DNA of 64,000 bases, taken from NCBI GenBank assembly GCA_030549335.1, contig CM060195.1:10011501-10075500 (forward strand), read 5' to 3'. The notes under the pieces are model-generated. The model searched no databases, had not been told where the DNA came from, and worked only from the letters and a program-made list of their open reading frames with translations. Position numbers and translations under genes: made by a program. This stretch comes from Pontederia crassipes. Taxonomy: Eukaryota; Streptophyta; Magnoliopsida; Commelinales; Pontederiaceae. Positions 46,935 to 59,612 of the stretch are shown here, in pieces (the stretch's first letter is position 1; the number at the start of each line of letters is the position of its first letter).

Positions 46935-48531
46935 ATAATAATCTTTCAAGTCATGAAAGAATTTCTTTCTTTGCTGATATGTGTAGTCAGGAGGAATAAT
47001 TCCACATGCAAGGTAATTGACCAAGTCAGCATACCAGGGAACTTGATTAATTGCCACAGCCATCAAACTATCATCAGGAAATGCATCGTTGATAGGAAGT
47101 GTAGATGATTCCTGTACTCCTTCCATTCTTGATAGGTGGTCAGCTACAAGATTTTTACTACCCCTTTTGTCTTTGATTTCAACATCAAATTCTTGAAGCA
47201 ATAAGATCCACCTGATTAGCCTTGGCTTAGATTCCTTCTTGTTGATCAGGTGCCTCACAGCTTGGTGGTTTGTGAATACAATGACTTTGGATCCCACCAA
47301 GTAGGGCCTGAATTTGTCAAATGCATACACCACAGCAAGAAGTTCTTTCTCAGTAGTTGCATAATTGATTTGGGCTTCAACTAAAGTCTTGCTTGCATAG
47401 CATATGACATGGTGCTTCTTCTCCTTGGTTTGCCCCAGCACAGCCCCTACTGCCTGGTCAGAAGCATCACACATAATCTCAAAAGGGAGAGTCCAATCAT
47501 GTGGCTGCACTATAGGGGCTGAGGTGAGGGCCTCTTTCAACTTCTTGAATGCCTTCATACACTCTTCATCAAAATGAAACTCAATATCCTTGGCCAGCAA
47601 CTTCGTGAGAGGCCTAGTTATCATTGAAAAATCTTTAATAAACCTCCTATAGAAGCCTGCATGCCCCAAAAAACTCCTAACTGCCTTGACACTTGTGGGT
47701 GGTGGTAGCCTTTCAATCACTTCAATTTTTGCCTTGTCCACTTCAATGCCTTTGCTTGAGACCACATGTCCTAAGACAACTCCTTCTTGGACCATAAAAT
47801 GGCATTTCTCCCAATTGAGTATCAAGTTGGATTCCCTACATCTTTGTAGCACCTTTGTCAAATTGTCTAGGCAAGCATCAAATGAGTCTCCATATACTGA
47901 AAAGTCATCAATGAAGACCTCCATAATTTCTTCAATGAAGTCTGAAAAATATAGACATCATACACCTTTGGAAGGTGGCAGGGGCATTGCATAAGCCAAA
48001 GGGCATTCTCCTATAGGCAAAAGTCCCATATGGACAAGTGAATGTAGTCTTGTGTTGATCTTGGGGATGAATTGGAATTTGCAAGAAACCTGAGTACCCA
48101 TCAAGATAACAGAAATGGGAATGCCTAGCCAACCTTTCCAACATCTGATCAATGAATGACAATGGGAAATGGTCCTTTCTTGTGGCCTTGTTTAACTTCG
48201 TGAAGTCAATGCACATTCTCCAACCTGTAATGGTTCTTGTGGATATCAATTCATCAGAATCTGACTTCACCACTGTAATTCCTCCCTTCTTTGGCACCAC
48301 CTGCACTGGACTGACCCATTCACTATCTGAAATGGAGTATATGATTCCTGCATTCAGCAACTTCAATACTTCTTTCTTTACCACTTCTTTCATAATTGGG
48401 TTGAGTCTCCTTTGACATTCAATGGAGGGCTTGTAGCTGTCCTCCATAGGGATCCTATGCATGCAAATGGAGGGATTTATACCTTTGATGTCTTCAATTG
48501 AGTAGCCTATTACCTCCCTATATAGTTTCAA
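46935..48531 (-). pseudogene. Ath-4 reverse transcriptase and RNase H region
   Basis: RT motifs include VSPVQVVPKKGGITVV, GWRMCIDFTKLNKAT, TTFTCPYGTFAYRRMPF, the catalytic block [11 protein letters not shown] and [12 protein letters not shown]. RNase H shows [27 protein letters not shown] with its acidic residues and TNHQAVRHL. It is part of a broken element. Confidence 0.9.
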
Positions 48532-48722
48532 CCTCTTCAGCAGCTCTTCAACCTGATCCTAGGGTAAATTAGCATTAATGATAACAGGAAAAGTTGAATT
48601 CTCCCCCAAGAATTCATACTTCAGATTGCTAGGGAGAGGCTTGAGTTCCAAATTGGAATTGACTTGAGCTGATTTGCCTTGGACTTCAGCAGTTATAACT
48701 TGTTGTAACTCCCCTTGAATTC

Positions 48723-49440
48723 CTATTTTTTTACTGATATTGAAGAGTTCAGCACTGATTTATATGCCATAGCCTCTGGATCTTCCAATTTCTTCAAATG
48801 GTCAAACATTAGACACCTTTGCAATGGATCTTCAATAGGGATTATAGCTGAAACTTGCTCCACCACTTGATCTAGCTGCCCATCTTCAAAGTCATTCTCT
48901 AAAAAACTTGGCCTACTGATAACTTGTGCCAAATTAAATTTAATCTTCTCCTCTCCAATTTGGAAGGTCAATCTCCCTTCCTTGACATTAATTACAGCCC
49001 CTGCAGTGGCTAGAAAGGGCCTCCCAAGGAGAATGGGGGTATTCACATCTTCATCCATATCCAATACAACAAAATCAACTAGAATATAGAATTTACCAAC
49101 TTTGAGGGGTATGTCCTCAATAATCCCATGTGGATATTTGATGGATCTGTCTGCCAGCTGAAGGAACATATTTGTTGGCTTCAAATCTCTAACTTCAAGT
49201 TTCTTGCACAATGATAAGGATATGACACTCACAGAAGCTCCCAAGTCACACATGGCTCTTTGAATTTTTATATTGCCCATCTCACATGGAATTGTGAAGC
49301 TTCCTGGATCCTTGAGCTTTGGAGGCAACTTATTCTGGATAATTGCATAAGCCTCTTCAGTCAATGCTATAGTCTCATGCTCCAATACCCTTCTCTTCTT
49401 GGTTAGAATTTCCTTTAGGAACTTGGCATATGATGGCATT
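48723..49440 (-). pseudogene. Ath-4 protease region
   Basis: The retropepsin motif DLGASVSVISLSLC, the flap-side text and ILLGRPFLATAGAVINV are present, with the same layout as Ath-2. It is part of a broken element. Confidence 0.87.
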
Positions 49441-49924
49441 TCCTAGATGGCTTCAACAAAAGGAACATTTATGTATAGGTTCTTCAGGATTTTCAAGAAC
49501 TTTCCATATTGCTGGTCTTGTCTTGCCTTTAACCTTTGAGGGAAAGGTACTTTGTCAAAAACCCTTGGATTTGCTTCAATTTGAAGGCCTTAATTCTTGA
49601 TTTCCTCTCTTGGTTGTTCACTTGGCTTTTCAGCAACTCTCGAGTCTGAATTGGCTTGATTATCATCCACTTTCTTCATTGGTTCCTCCACCATTTTTCC
49701 ACTTCTGAGCTAGATGGCCTTTGCTTGCTCCTTTGGATTTACTTCTGGCTGTCCAGGAAAGAATAAGGGAGGTCTAGTGGATGTACTGGTCTGTTGAGCA
49801 ATTTGGCTTTCCAACAATTTCTGATTTGCATTCATGGCATCCAATCTTGAATTTATCTTCAATATCTCCTCTCCTTGGCTGTCTTGCTTCTTCAGAATCT
49901 ATTGGAGATCTCCTTCATTTCATT

Positions 49925-51223
49925 TTAGAATTGTGGTGCTTGGACTTGAGGTGGTGGTTCATACAGATTTCTTTGAATTGGTGCACTTTGGCCTTGATTT
50001 CCATAAGGTGGTGGTGGCTGATTCCTTGGCAGGATTTTAGGTTGCCAATTTGAATTTTGCATAGGAGCTCCTTGATAGTTGTTGCCCTTGTAAGAAAAGT
50101 ATGGATGATTCCTGTTTTCTGGAGTATAAAATTCAGCAGGAGGTTTGATTCCATAATTGCCCACAGCATTGATTTGGTCCACAGTTTGGTCTACTTGCTG
50201 CATAATTAAGTTGCAATTCTCTGACACATGGCCTTGATTACCACATACACAGCACCTTGTTTTAGGATTAGAGCCCCTATTGCCATTGGGAGTCAAGTTC
50301 AACCTCTCCAAAGTCTTGTACAGCACATCTTCAAGTTGAGTTGACAATTGATTTACTGAATTGTCCATGGGTGGCCTCTTGGTTCTATCATGGGTAAAGA
50401 AGTGGTGATTCTTGGCTATGTTTTCAATTAGTTGATAAGCTTCATCAATATTTTTAGATGCAAAGATGCCTCCTGCAGCAGTATCCAGTGCCACCTTGCT
50501 AGGGTAGTTCAATCCCTTATGAAAATAGTTGACTAGCTGCCACTTCTCAAAACCATGGTGGGGACATGCCCTCAACAATCCTTGAAGCCTTTGCCATGCC
50601 TCACAAATGTTTTCTTGGTCCAACTGATAGAATCTGACTATTTGATCCCTGAAATTATCAATTTTTGAAGGAGGAAAGAATTCTGAAAGGAACAATTGAA
50701 TAATTGATTCCCAAGTGGCCACCTCTTCAGGATTCAATCCTTTGAACCATGTCTTGGCTTTGTCTTTGAGTGAGAAGGGAAATAATCTCATATATACTGC
50801 ATTCATGGGGATATTATTGAAGTTCACAGTGCTGCATATCTCCTTGAAATTGTCTAAATGAGATGCTAGATCTTCAATCCCAAGTCCAAAAAACTGACTT
50901 TGTCTAATCATAGAAATCAAGGCTGGATTAACTTCAAAGTTTGCCATAGGTGCTAAGGCTCCTCCCCCTTGTTGATTCCTTGCATTGCTTGGTGAATAAT
51001 AGTCCCTAAGAGTTCTAGGAGCTGCCATATTTTGATTCACAACTCTTTCAAATTCAGGGTTGTATGCCTCTTCCTCTTCTTCTTCAAATATCCTTCTCCT
51101 TGCCTCAAGCCTTTGCAATCTCCTTCTTCTTAGAAATGTTCTTTCAGGCTCAGGATATGATTGGTAATGTTCCTCTTGATGGTCCAAGTCCTGCATAAAG
51201 AGATTCAAAAGTATCAAATTCAA
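49925..51223 (-). pseudogene. gag: Ath-4 gag region
   Basis: It has an acidic, Arg/Glu-rich N-terminus, the gag domain (LFPFSLKDKAKTWFK, ACPHHGFEKWQLVNYF), a CX2CX4HX4C knuckle (CCVCGNQGHVSENC) and a Pro-rich tail. By eye it is very close to the Ath-2 gag, supporting a recent common source. The start sits in the conserved TTTATGCAGGA context. It is part of a broken element. Confidence 0.88.
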
Positions 51224-51358
51224 GAAAGAAATGAAAACTAGACAAAAGTGAAAAGTTAAAAATGATAACTTGCAAAAACTGAAAATTAGCCTAAAAATAA
51301 ACTAAAAACTAATCTAAAACTAATCTAAACTACCTAAGTTAGCCTAATTGATCTCAAA

Positions 51359-51376
51359 TCCCCAGCAATGGCGCCA
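51359..51376 (-). other. tRNA-Asp primer-binding site of Ath-4
   Basis: The plus strand reads TCCCCAGCAATGGCGCCA, near-identical to the tRNA-Asp 3' end, six bases from the LTR boundary at 51383. Confidence 0.88.
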
Positions 51377-51382
51377 AAAACT

Positions 51383-54222
51383 TGATAGTGATATTTGGGA
51401 TTGAGTAGTGATAACTTGCTGAAATTAAGTAAAAGGGTCAATTTTTAAATTTTTGGTCTCCCAACTCACTAGCTGCAAGTGCACAGGTTATCGTATCCAT
51501 AAGAATTTGAAGTCTAAGGCACCCTAAAACAATCTAAATTAGTTATACTTTAATGGCTAAAAACATATTTTCAAAGGGAAGTGAAAACAGATTTTTAATG
51601 GAAAGTGAAATGATAACAGATTTTTGGGGTTTGGAAATTTATCAAAACTGAATTATAAATGCTAGAATGAAGTCTAAAAAGGTTCAACTATCAATGATGA
51701 AAGTTCTTCTAGGATTTGGGGTTCATCTAAATTAATTAAGGATGGAATGGAACAAGTTATCATTAAATGTCCAACTTTTGATTCAACTTGAAAATGGCTG
51801 TTCCCACAGCTCAATTGGCCTCTAACTAAGCAATATATGATTATATAGTTGTTAGCTAGGTTGAATCAAAATAGGGTCCTCACTGAAAATCAAGTTATCA
51901 TTGGGCTCAAAAGAAAGTTCAATGCTGATTTTTGCAATTCAAGGAAGTTTGGAATGATAACTTGCAATTGCAATCATAAAAAGATGGAATCATTCCAATC
52001 AACCAAACCAGGATAAAATATACTCAATAATGGTGCTTGTGATCCTTGATTCATCTCTGAATTCCAGGAGGATTTAAAATCAACCTCTCGGTTGGAAAGT
52101 AAATTGAAATCCACACAAACACAAGTTCAATTGAAAATGCAAAACATATGACAACAGGAATTCACAATTTCCTTTGCTCCTTGGCCCATCTCTGGATCTA
52201 AAGGAAGCCCTTAAGACTACCCCTCAGTAGTGGATTAAAATGAGGGTTGACAATGGAAATCATAATTTAATTAAAATAAGAAAATTGGAATCAGCATTTC
52301 AGGAAAATCAGCAATGTAGATTGATGGAATTAAGGTTTGCCAAATGCCTCTTGACCCATCTCTGGACTGCAAGATATTCCTAGAGTACACCTCTCAGTGA
52401 TTTGAATTAAATAGGGATTAACAATTGGCAAATCAAATTCCAAACAAAATCAGAAAAATCAGGATAGATTTCAGAAATAAATTCAAAAATCAGATTTTTG
52501 AAAGAAACAGATTTCTGAATCCTGAATTGTCAAACATCTTGATTCATTTCTGAATAAGATTAGGGCATATATTAGCTTCTCAACTGTTCAATTAATCCAA
52601 TCCTTAATGATAATCAGATCCAAAAGTTCCAAAAAAATCAGGTTCAAGAAATTCAGAAAACCAAAAACCAGGAAATTAGTATTTTAGAAATAAGAATTTT
52701 AAATCAATGGAAATCTAATTTATCAACTGATTCTTGACCCATCTCTGGACTACAAGACATCCCTAAAGTTCACTTATTAGTGATTGGAAGAATTCAGGGG
52801 ACTCAATTGGTAAAACAGATTCCAATAGGAAATCAGAAAAAATCAGAATTCTGATTTTCATTCAGAAATCAGTGGAAAAATCTGATTTGAGTCAAATGAT
52901 TGTCCAAACAATCTTGATTCATTTCTGAACAAGATAGGGACAATGGCAACTTCCCAAGGACTCAATTAATCAGGTTAGAAATGAAGAACATATTTAATAG
53001 TCATAGGAATCAGATTCAGAACCATACAAATCAGAATCAGATTCAGAAAATCAGAAAATTGAAATTCAGAAAACAGATTGCAATAAAATGAAATCCAGTA
53101 ACATGCCATTGATTCTTAATTCATCTCTGAACAAGAGTTAGATCTAAAGATAACTTCCAGCTTTTATATGACTACTCTCCACCCTTTGATCCTCATCAGA
53201 ATGTTCTATTCTCCTTGATGTCAGCCACCTGTCCAATGGTCCCTGCAATGGCTAGCTGACTGTAGCAGCTTTAGGACAGCAAAAGAGTGGTCCCCCCACC
53301 TTTTTCCAACTTTTTCCAACTTATTTTCCTTGCTACAAAACCCAGAACAGCAAGCATCAAGATCCTTAAATGAGATTTTAACAAATAAAGACTAGGATAA
53401 TGATATTAGCCAGCTCAAACATCAGATGGGAATTAGTGTTGGGCCCGGAAATGATAACTTGGAAATCTATATGAAAACTTGATGGTTTTGGGCCCGGAAA
53501 TGATAACTTGTCACAAATCATGGAAATTATCCAAATGCAAGTGATTCAAAGCATTAGAAGAATCAAATGGACTAGGGTAACAAGTGAGTGCAGTCAGAAA
53601 TCAAATATGAATAAGATTTCAAAGGAGTGATAACTTGGGTGCCCAAAAACGATAACTTATATGACTTAAAAATGATAACTTGTGATAACTTGAGTTGTAG
53701 TTATCCAAATGTGATGAAATTTGACCAGCAATGAGTTAGAACAATAATAAGATGATTGCTTAAGGTCCTTGTGCAGAATTAATGGTTTTGCATGTCGAAA
53801 TGACAAAATTGCCCTTTAACGATAACTTGGCACTTGAAAAATGATAACTTGTTCAAATGGACTTAAAACTTTGCACAAGTTGAGATGTGACTATCCAAAT
53901 ATGATTTATACATGATAATGATGGATTTAGAGCAAGAAAACTATTGAAAATCAGTTCATTCAAAATAATGATAACTTGACACTTAGAAATGATAACTTGT
54001 CCTCAAAATGATAACTTGGCATAGAATTTAAATATTAATGGATTTTGGCATTTCAGAACCTCTATGCACATGGAAATAAGTATGAAATGAGGAATATTAA
54101 CTATTTATCACAATGTTTGCATTCCAAGTATAATTGCCCCAAAAATAGGTCAAAGTGGGGCTCGATATGTATGAATTGCATCTAAAATGGGTTAGAAACA
54201 TATAGTGATCAGCAAGTGATCA
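51383..54222 (-). repeat. 5' LTR of Ath-4 (2840 bp)
   Basis: It is the partner of 41018-44201, with the outer end AGTGATCA at 54222 followed by the target duplication TGGCA. The TATA box on the minus strand is at 53161-53169. GATAACTT motifs lie at 53450-54015. Confidence 0.9.
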
Positions 54223-54949
54223 TGGCACTGATCCCCCACTGGCACACCATGGTCTAGATAGATTCACACTTTTGTGCCTGCAATGGTATTCCCTAAAAGT
54301 GGAGAGCTCTTCCAACTTATGAACATGAATATGAATAAGAACCATGAATATGAATAATGAACTTGTAACTGAACATGAAGAAGAAATAAAATGAAAAGGT
54401 ATGAACTATGTCCTCTTATCGACTCCTCCATTATGATTCATTCTTATACTTGATTTCCATGATTACCTCATGCTTATTCTGATAGAACTAATCTATGATT
54501 TATACAAACTCACACTTAGCTTTATGCTAACGGTTGAGCTTGCTCCCCTATGTGATCCCCACAGGTACTTCATATGGATGCGTGCCATGTTGATGTGTGT
54601 GCAGCGACTACAACTTGGTGACGTGTGCACATAGTTATCGTATGGTATAGATGGAGTCTTTATCTTTCAGCATATCGAGTTGTATTTTCATTTGGATGGA
54701 ACCTATAGTGTTGTATTATGGCATGGACCTTTATATGCCTATGTGAGACATTGATGTACCTTTTGTTTATTTAGCTTCTGCATTTCTTTATATTATTGTC
54801 TAATATTTTATTATTTAAGTCTTTCGCTTACATGTCACTCTTATTGACCATTTGAGTCAATAAAAAAGTCAAAGAAAGACCAAAGAAAGTAACGACCGAA
54901 AGGAGATCTCGCCACGTTGCGGGGTCAAATTTTGGGGCGTTACACTTAC

Positions 54950-55171
54950 AGCGCATATTGTTGTGTTGGCAATGCACTCCCATCATTAGTTAATACCACA
55001 ATTGTCATGGTCCGAGCAGAAGCAGATTGCAGAGGCAACGCGAGGTGCATAAATGGATCAAAAGTCACTGACACTTTACCACATACAGGACAAACTAGAG
55101 TGGATTTGTATTGTCACTGCCAGATTTTCATTACTCAATCAGAAAATGGGTTGAATGTTGTCAGCATCTAG
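54950..55171 (-). pseudogene. UBP copy B: USP zinc-finger exon
   Basis: The residues [18 protein letters not shown] then [14 protein letters not shown] match the USP fingers region with its first CX2C pair, followed by RTMTIVV and NDGSALP. The frame runs into a stop at the solo-LTR target site (CTTAC at 54945-54949). An acceptor-like CTGGCAG lies just upstream. The plus-strand frame at 54917-55171 is only its shadow. Confidence 0.9.
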
Positions 55172-55363
55172 TGGCCAGGAGCAGGAAATGGAAATAATCA
55201 CATAATCAGATGCACGAAAGCTAAAGCCACACATGTATATCAGATTGTTAGTTGCAATAGGATGCTTATAAAGTTTCAGATCCTAAACCATTTACTTCTT
55301 CCGCTTCTTATTCAAACTCCTATTATGCTGCCATGGAATGATGATGAGGAACAAGGGGCACAC

Positions 55364-55591
<228 letters not shown>

Positions 55592-55619
55592 TTATCAGGT
55601 TCAAGTGTTTGCAAAATTA

Positions 55620-55775
55620 GTTAACGTGGGAATCATGCTGATTATATCCACTAAATTGAGGAGCAAACCGAGAAAGCTTTTGTTTAAAGGGCCTAGGAGA
55701 TACTGGAGTTCACCCAGGAGCCCAGAGTTACCTCAGTCATTCCAATTCTAAAGCAAGCTCTCGCACATATCTACA
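55620..55775 (-). pseudogene. UBP copy B: USP exon before SQELLAF
   Basis: The residues [18 protein letters not shown] then SGYNQHDS match UBP5 ([33 protein letters not shown]). Upstream, ELALELE and LWAPG are visible between in-frame stops, matching GELALAFGDLLRKLWAPG. Two stops replace expected codons in this piece. Confidence 0.88.
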
Positions 55776-56139
55776 AGCACATTCATGAAAAAAGGTATAA
55801 ATATAATATTTAATTTCTGTAGTGCATTATAAACAATAACCAACAATTGCATTCATTAATCCATGTTGAGCAGCAAGTCAAATATTAGATATTTAGAGAC
55901 ACACTTATTGATCACCACTTACATGTGACATTTTTTTCTTTTTTTGAGAAAGGATCACTATGAGACTTGGGCAGTCTTTTTGTATTTAAAACAAAGCCAT
56001 GTGAGCATAAGTGTGTATAAATGCCAAAAAAAATGAAGGAAAAGCTTGATGGTATGGAGCTATGCCCCATCGCCATAAGCCATAACACTGCAGTGCTGAG
56101 GCATATGGCCCATGTAACTAGGTTTTAGAGCTCAATTAC

Positions 56140-56470
56140 AACAAAGTGAGCTATGGAAAGTCATGTTAAAAAGATTGCTGCCATATAACTAGGTTTTGTA
56201 GTCAAACTATAAAAAACGTAAACAAGACTGAGATACAATTCTATCTGATGCATATGATGGTTTAGCTTTTCGTTTACTTGGAATTAATGCATGCGGAGAG
56301 TAAAATGAAAGAGTTATCATATTAAGTATGTTAGTAAACTGAAGCACAACTCAATAAGTAATTAAATAATTATTGGAAAAGAGAAGCAAAAAATGGGGAA
56401 AACATAAACAGCAATTGGACTTGAAATAGTTATTAGGTTTTGAAATACTGAGGAAACTACATCATAAACC
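56140..56470. repeat. Copy B partner of the duplicated intron segment 18935-19260
   Basis: It runs parallel to 18935-19260 with scattered substitutions and a small insertion (GATACAATTCTATCT near 56230). Neither copy has coding potential. Confidence 0.8.
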
Positions 56471-56689
56471 TTTTTGTTACGAGTGTATATAGAGAGGAGA
56501 GTCTTCCTCCTAACATTAGAATAGATAAGTCAAAATCTCCATTTATCTTTTTTGTTTTTGACGTTGATCTTTTAAACCCAACTATTAAAGACTGACATGT
56601 ACCTTGCTACATTGTCCACATGACAAAGGATTTTAACTAAAATAGGACAAAGGCAAAGAGTAAACTACATGAAATATTAAGTAGAAAGT

Positions 56690-56850
56690 TCACCTTTTTG
56701 TGTATCCTAATAACTGCTCAGTCCCCTTTCGGCATCAAAAGTAATTGGAGGCGTAAAGGATAATCTTCAATGGACAGATCTGCCTGAGACAAAACTGAAT
56801 TTATTGCTTTCCGTGGTAATACTGGGCCACCTCCATACTGCAATAGCAGA
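56690..56850 (-). pseudogene. UBP copy B: DUSP-end and ubiquitin-like start exon
   Basis: An acceptor-like CTGCTATTGCAG is followed by YGGGPVLPRKAINSVLSQAD and then YPLRLQLLLMPKGD. The match to UBP5 (WYGGGP.LAR.VIS.GLSQ..L.VEVYPLRLQLLLMPK) is clear. A TGA replaces the next codon, after which AVIRIHKK continues the homology. In intact genes this exon lies upstream of the Cys box, but here it lies downstream. Confidence 0.88.
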
Positions 56851-56889
56851 AAATTCACATTTTAAAATACAGCAGAATCTTACTAACAA

Positions 56890-57030
56890 CTGCTAGCGAA
56901 GCATTTCATACTTGAGCTCAAAATACTGAAACAGGTATTTCCAAGGATGGGCAACCCCATGAGGCCCACATGGGCATCTGTTGTATTAATGTTGTTTCTT
57001 CCATGCAAATTATCAAAATAATTTTTCAGG
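56890..57030 (-). pseudogene. UBP copy B: Cys-box piece
   Basis: The residues NNINTTDAHVGLMGLPILGN then TCF correspond to GLTGLQNLGNTCF of USPs. Homology to copy A ends right after TCF (56931). The following text differs and ends in a stop, so this exon is truncated and joined to unrelated DNA. Confidence 0.85.
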
Positions 57031-57036
57031 AAGCAT

Positions 57037-59408
57037 AATTGTTTTTTTTTTTGAGGAGAAAAAGGATGACCATCAAAGTTTGTGATTGTCTCTAAATCCC
57101 TCGGCTCCGGTATCTCTCCCACTTCGCCTGACAGGACGATCCTCCATGTCCAAGATGACATTAAAGTCACCCCCAATCAGCCATCTGCCATCCGGGAGAT
57201 GGGAACGCGCACTTCGTAGCTCCTCCCCTAGTGTATCACGCAAAGCTGTCGAGCAAGGACCATATACACATGAAATGAGATTGTCGTCACCATCCACCTG
57301 GCCCCGCAAGTGAGCAGTCAACGTAAACCTATCCGTCCAAGAGCCCACCAAAGAGAAGAGGTCTGCTCGCTAGCCGATAATACAACCCCCTAACTGGCCA
57401 ACTGCTTGGAGAGAGAGATGCTCTGTCATGCGTGAACCACTAATCTATGTCCAGACCCCCATGCCGCAATCAGTCAATTTGGTCTCATGCAGAAGGACCA
57501 CATCTGTCTCCCATTCCCTGAGGTAACGACCTAGGATCCGACGCCTCCCCGGATCCCCCAAACCTCGCACATTCTAAGTGAGGACCTTCATAAGGAAACT
57601 ATATCACTCCCTTGGCGACCTCTGACTAACCTCGAGGTCCTCCCAAATCTTGATAGCGGGTGTGCAAGTCGTTGGAGTGGCCGGTGGAGAAGCAGTCGTG
57701 CCCTTGGACGTCGACGTGTGTAGCGAAGCCCTGCACTCGCCGCCACGAAGGCGACCTCATCATCGTCGCGCCCCTCCAGGAGCGGGTTGGCCCGATCCCC
57801 CTGCTCCCCTACAGAGGCATCTTTCGGCGCGGCTGTCAAAAGTACCTGCTGCCGATCTCCGGTGGGCAGCTAGGACGCGTCACCCGGAGTGGCCTGAAAC
57901 TCGGCAGTATGTCTCTAGTGGTGGCAGCGTAGACTGCTGTGGGGGGAGGGGGGGGGGGTCGCGTGAAGGTTTGGGTGGCTCTGCGTCTCTGGTACTGGCG
58001 AATATGGGCTCCTTGTCCACCTCTGATGGGTGACCCCTCCAGGTGGTTGCCCATGTGGTTAGGGCACGCCTGTGCATGGGGCCTTTCCAGTGTTGGGATG
58101 TGGGATGTTGGGGTTTGGGCGATCAGGGGATGCTGTGGTGGAGGCGGCGTCATTGTGGCAGTGGAGCTGGTGGTGATCCGCCGGAGGAGGTGGTGGCCGA
58201 GGATGGCAGAGGTGGGGTTTGGCTCAGCAGTGAAGAAGGAGGTCGTTGGGTTTGGGTTCGAGTGTGCCCGGGCCCGTCTTGGTGGTCGATGGCGCTGGGT
58301 GAGCCCTGACCGGGCAAGGGGTTTGGCTATGTTGGGTTCAATATGAGTTTGATTTGAGACCACCTGTTAGAGGCAGTCCGAGTCAGGCGTTAGCTTTGTG
58401 GTTTGGTTCACGAGTTCGAAGGGAGGTTGGGCTTGGGTGGCGGTTTGATTCAGGTCTACTGGTGGAGTGGGGGTTTGAAATCTGGTACGGTCACCACGTG
58501 CGTTCGTCCTCAGCGTCTGACGACCAGCCTGGCTAGCAGCTAGCGGTTGGACGCCTGACGAGAAAGATGACCGTGGCTGATGGCCGGCGACCACATCCGC
58601 CCATGAGGCGGTGCCATCCGTGAACTGCAGTATGAGGGTAAAGCAGTCGGCACCAGCACAGAATGTCATCGTCGGTGGAAGAAGGACGTCAGGCGGAGCT
58701 CGACATCAACAGTCGTGACAGAGAGATCCGGCAACCCGATAGCTGGGAGTGCAGCAGAGATGGGGTTCCCAACCTGACTGGCCACCGCCATCGCCACCTC
58801 CAGCCGTTGGAGGTGGAGCGGAAGGTCGAGGATGTTGATTAGTCTGCGATCTCCAGGCGGTGACTGCTCAGCGCCATCCCCTGTTTTCCATGTCCGCCAA
58901 GAAACTCGTAGTTGCGGTGACATGCAGGTCGGCGCGGCCAGGAGGGAGGCACGCTGCTGGGCCGAGCCTGGAACGAGTAACCACAGAGACGGGGAGATGT
59001 GACTGAGGTGAAATGATGGTGAAGGTCTTATTCCGGCGATGATTGCAGAGCGGAGGATCGCCACCTCCATAGGGGGATCACGGAGTTCCCCAACGATGCA
59101 GTCACACAAGATGTCAACACCACGCTAAATCTCCTGCGTCCAGGGGATGGTGAGAGAAGGGACCGTCGAGGTTATCCCTGTGACGAGCGGCGGCATCTTC
59201 TCTTCCATAGACGGCGGGGGGCGCACCATCTGAGCATGGGGGCATGAGGATCGTCGATGTCCCACACCCCTACAGCGGATGCAGCGCAGGGGGTAGTGCA
59301 ATGTCGTGCGAAGTGGCCATCCTGGAGGCATTGAAAGCAATGCGTTGCCGGACGAGGAGTTGCGCGTGGTTCAGGGATGCGAGCCATGGTGGTCCAACCA
59401 TCGTTGAG
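57037..59408 (-). mobile_element. L1-type LINE remnant with 3' tail joined to endonuclease
   Basis: On the minus strand: ORF1 end with two zinc knuckles (CFQCLQDGHFARHC; CIRCRGVGHRRSSC, 59230-59390), a GC-rich middle, and ORF2 start (RGLGDPGRRRILGRYL near 57550, HETK, then WLIGGDFNVILDMEDRP near 57180). Directly after the endonuclease comes the 3' terminal tail (GATGGTCATCCTT, TTTCTCCTC, A run at 57037-57049). RT and the C-terminal domain are absent. The 5' side is cut at 59408 by Ath-5. The frames are interrupted repeatedly. Confidence 0.8.
59125..59387 (-). pseudogene. LINE ORF1 zinc knuckles
   Basis: Two CX2CX4HX4C knuckles lie close together but in different frames: THCFQCLQDGHFARHC and RCIRCRGVGHRRSSCP. 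This arrangement is typical of the C-terminus of plant L1 ORF1. A frame change between them shows the copy is degenerate. Ath-5 interrupts the frame just upstream. Confidence 0.72.
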
Positions 59409-59612
59409 TGATCACTAGCTGATCAATATAGTTTTTTATCCCATTTTGGATGCATTAAACCTTTATCGAGCCCCTAAATTGCCCAACATTTGGCCAATTA
59501 TGTTTGGAATGCATGGATTGTGATAATTAGTTGATCTTCCTCATTTTATACTTAATTCCATGTGCATAGAGGTTTTGAAATGCTTAAATCCATAAATATT
59601 TCAATTCTATGC

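Larger units (their letters stand above)
41018..54222 (-). mobile_element. Ath-4, nearly complete Athila-lineage element
   Basis: This is the most complete element here, 13.2 kb with both LTRs, primer-binding site, gag, protease, RT, RNase H, integrase, non-coding 3' region and polypurine tract, all on the minus strand. An exact 5-bp target duplication TGGCA flanks it (41013-41017 and 54223-54227). LTRs are 3184 and 2840 bp; in a sampled 250 bp they differ at about three positions, which suggests a recent insertion (probably within the last one to two million years at usual plant rates). The coding region carries several breaks, so it is not intact. It is the same subfamily as Ath-2 and a plausible type of source for Ath-2 enzymes. 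Confidence 0.93.
39317..54944 (+). mobile_element. Solo LTR (about 2.4 kb net) interrupted by Ath-4
   Basis: The ends are TGTAACGCACC and GGGGCGTTACA, sharing the 8-bp inverted repeat TGTAACGC/GCGTTACA, with an exact 5-bp target duplication CTTAC (39312-39316 and 54945-54949). The two arms (39317-41017 and 54228-54944) hold no coding domain. A TATA-like ATTTAAAG and a pyrimidine-rich start-like region lie near 39465-39520. TGTAACNCCCC-type ends are common in plant Gypsy LTRs (Tekay/Del type), but the family cannot be fixed. It lies inside a UBP exon. Nothing else is seen in either arm. Confidence 0.85.

Noticed and set aside
54917-55171. Plus-strand 84-codon frame
   Set aside because: It is the antisense shadow of a clear USP exon on the minus strand.
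57588-58669. Overlapping frames up to 175 codons, rich in R, P, G and W
   Set aside because: Low-complexity GC-rich interior of the LINE remnant. No motif was recognised and opposite strands mirror each other.
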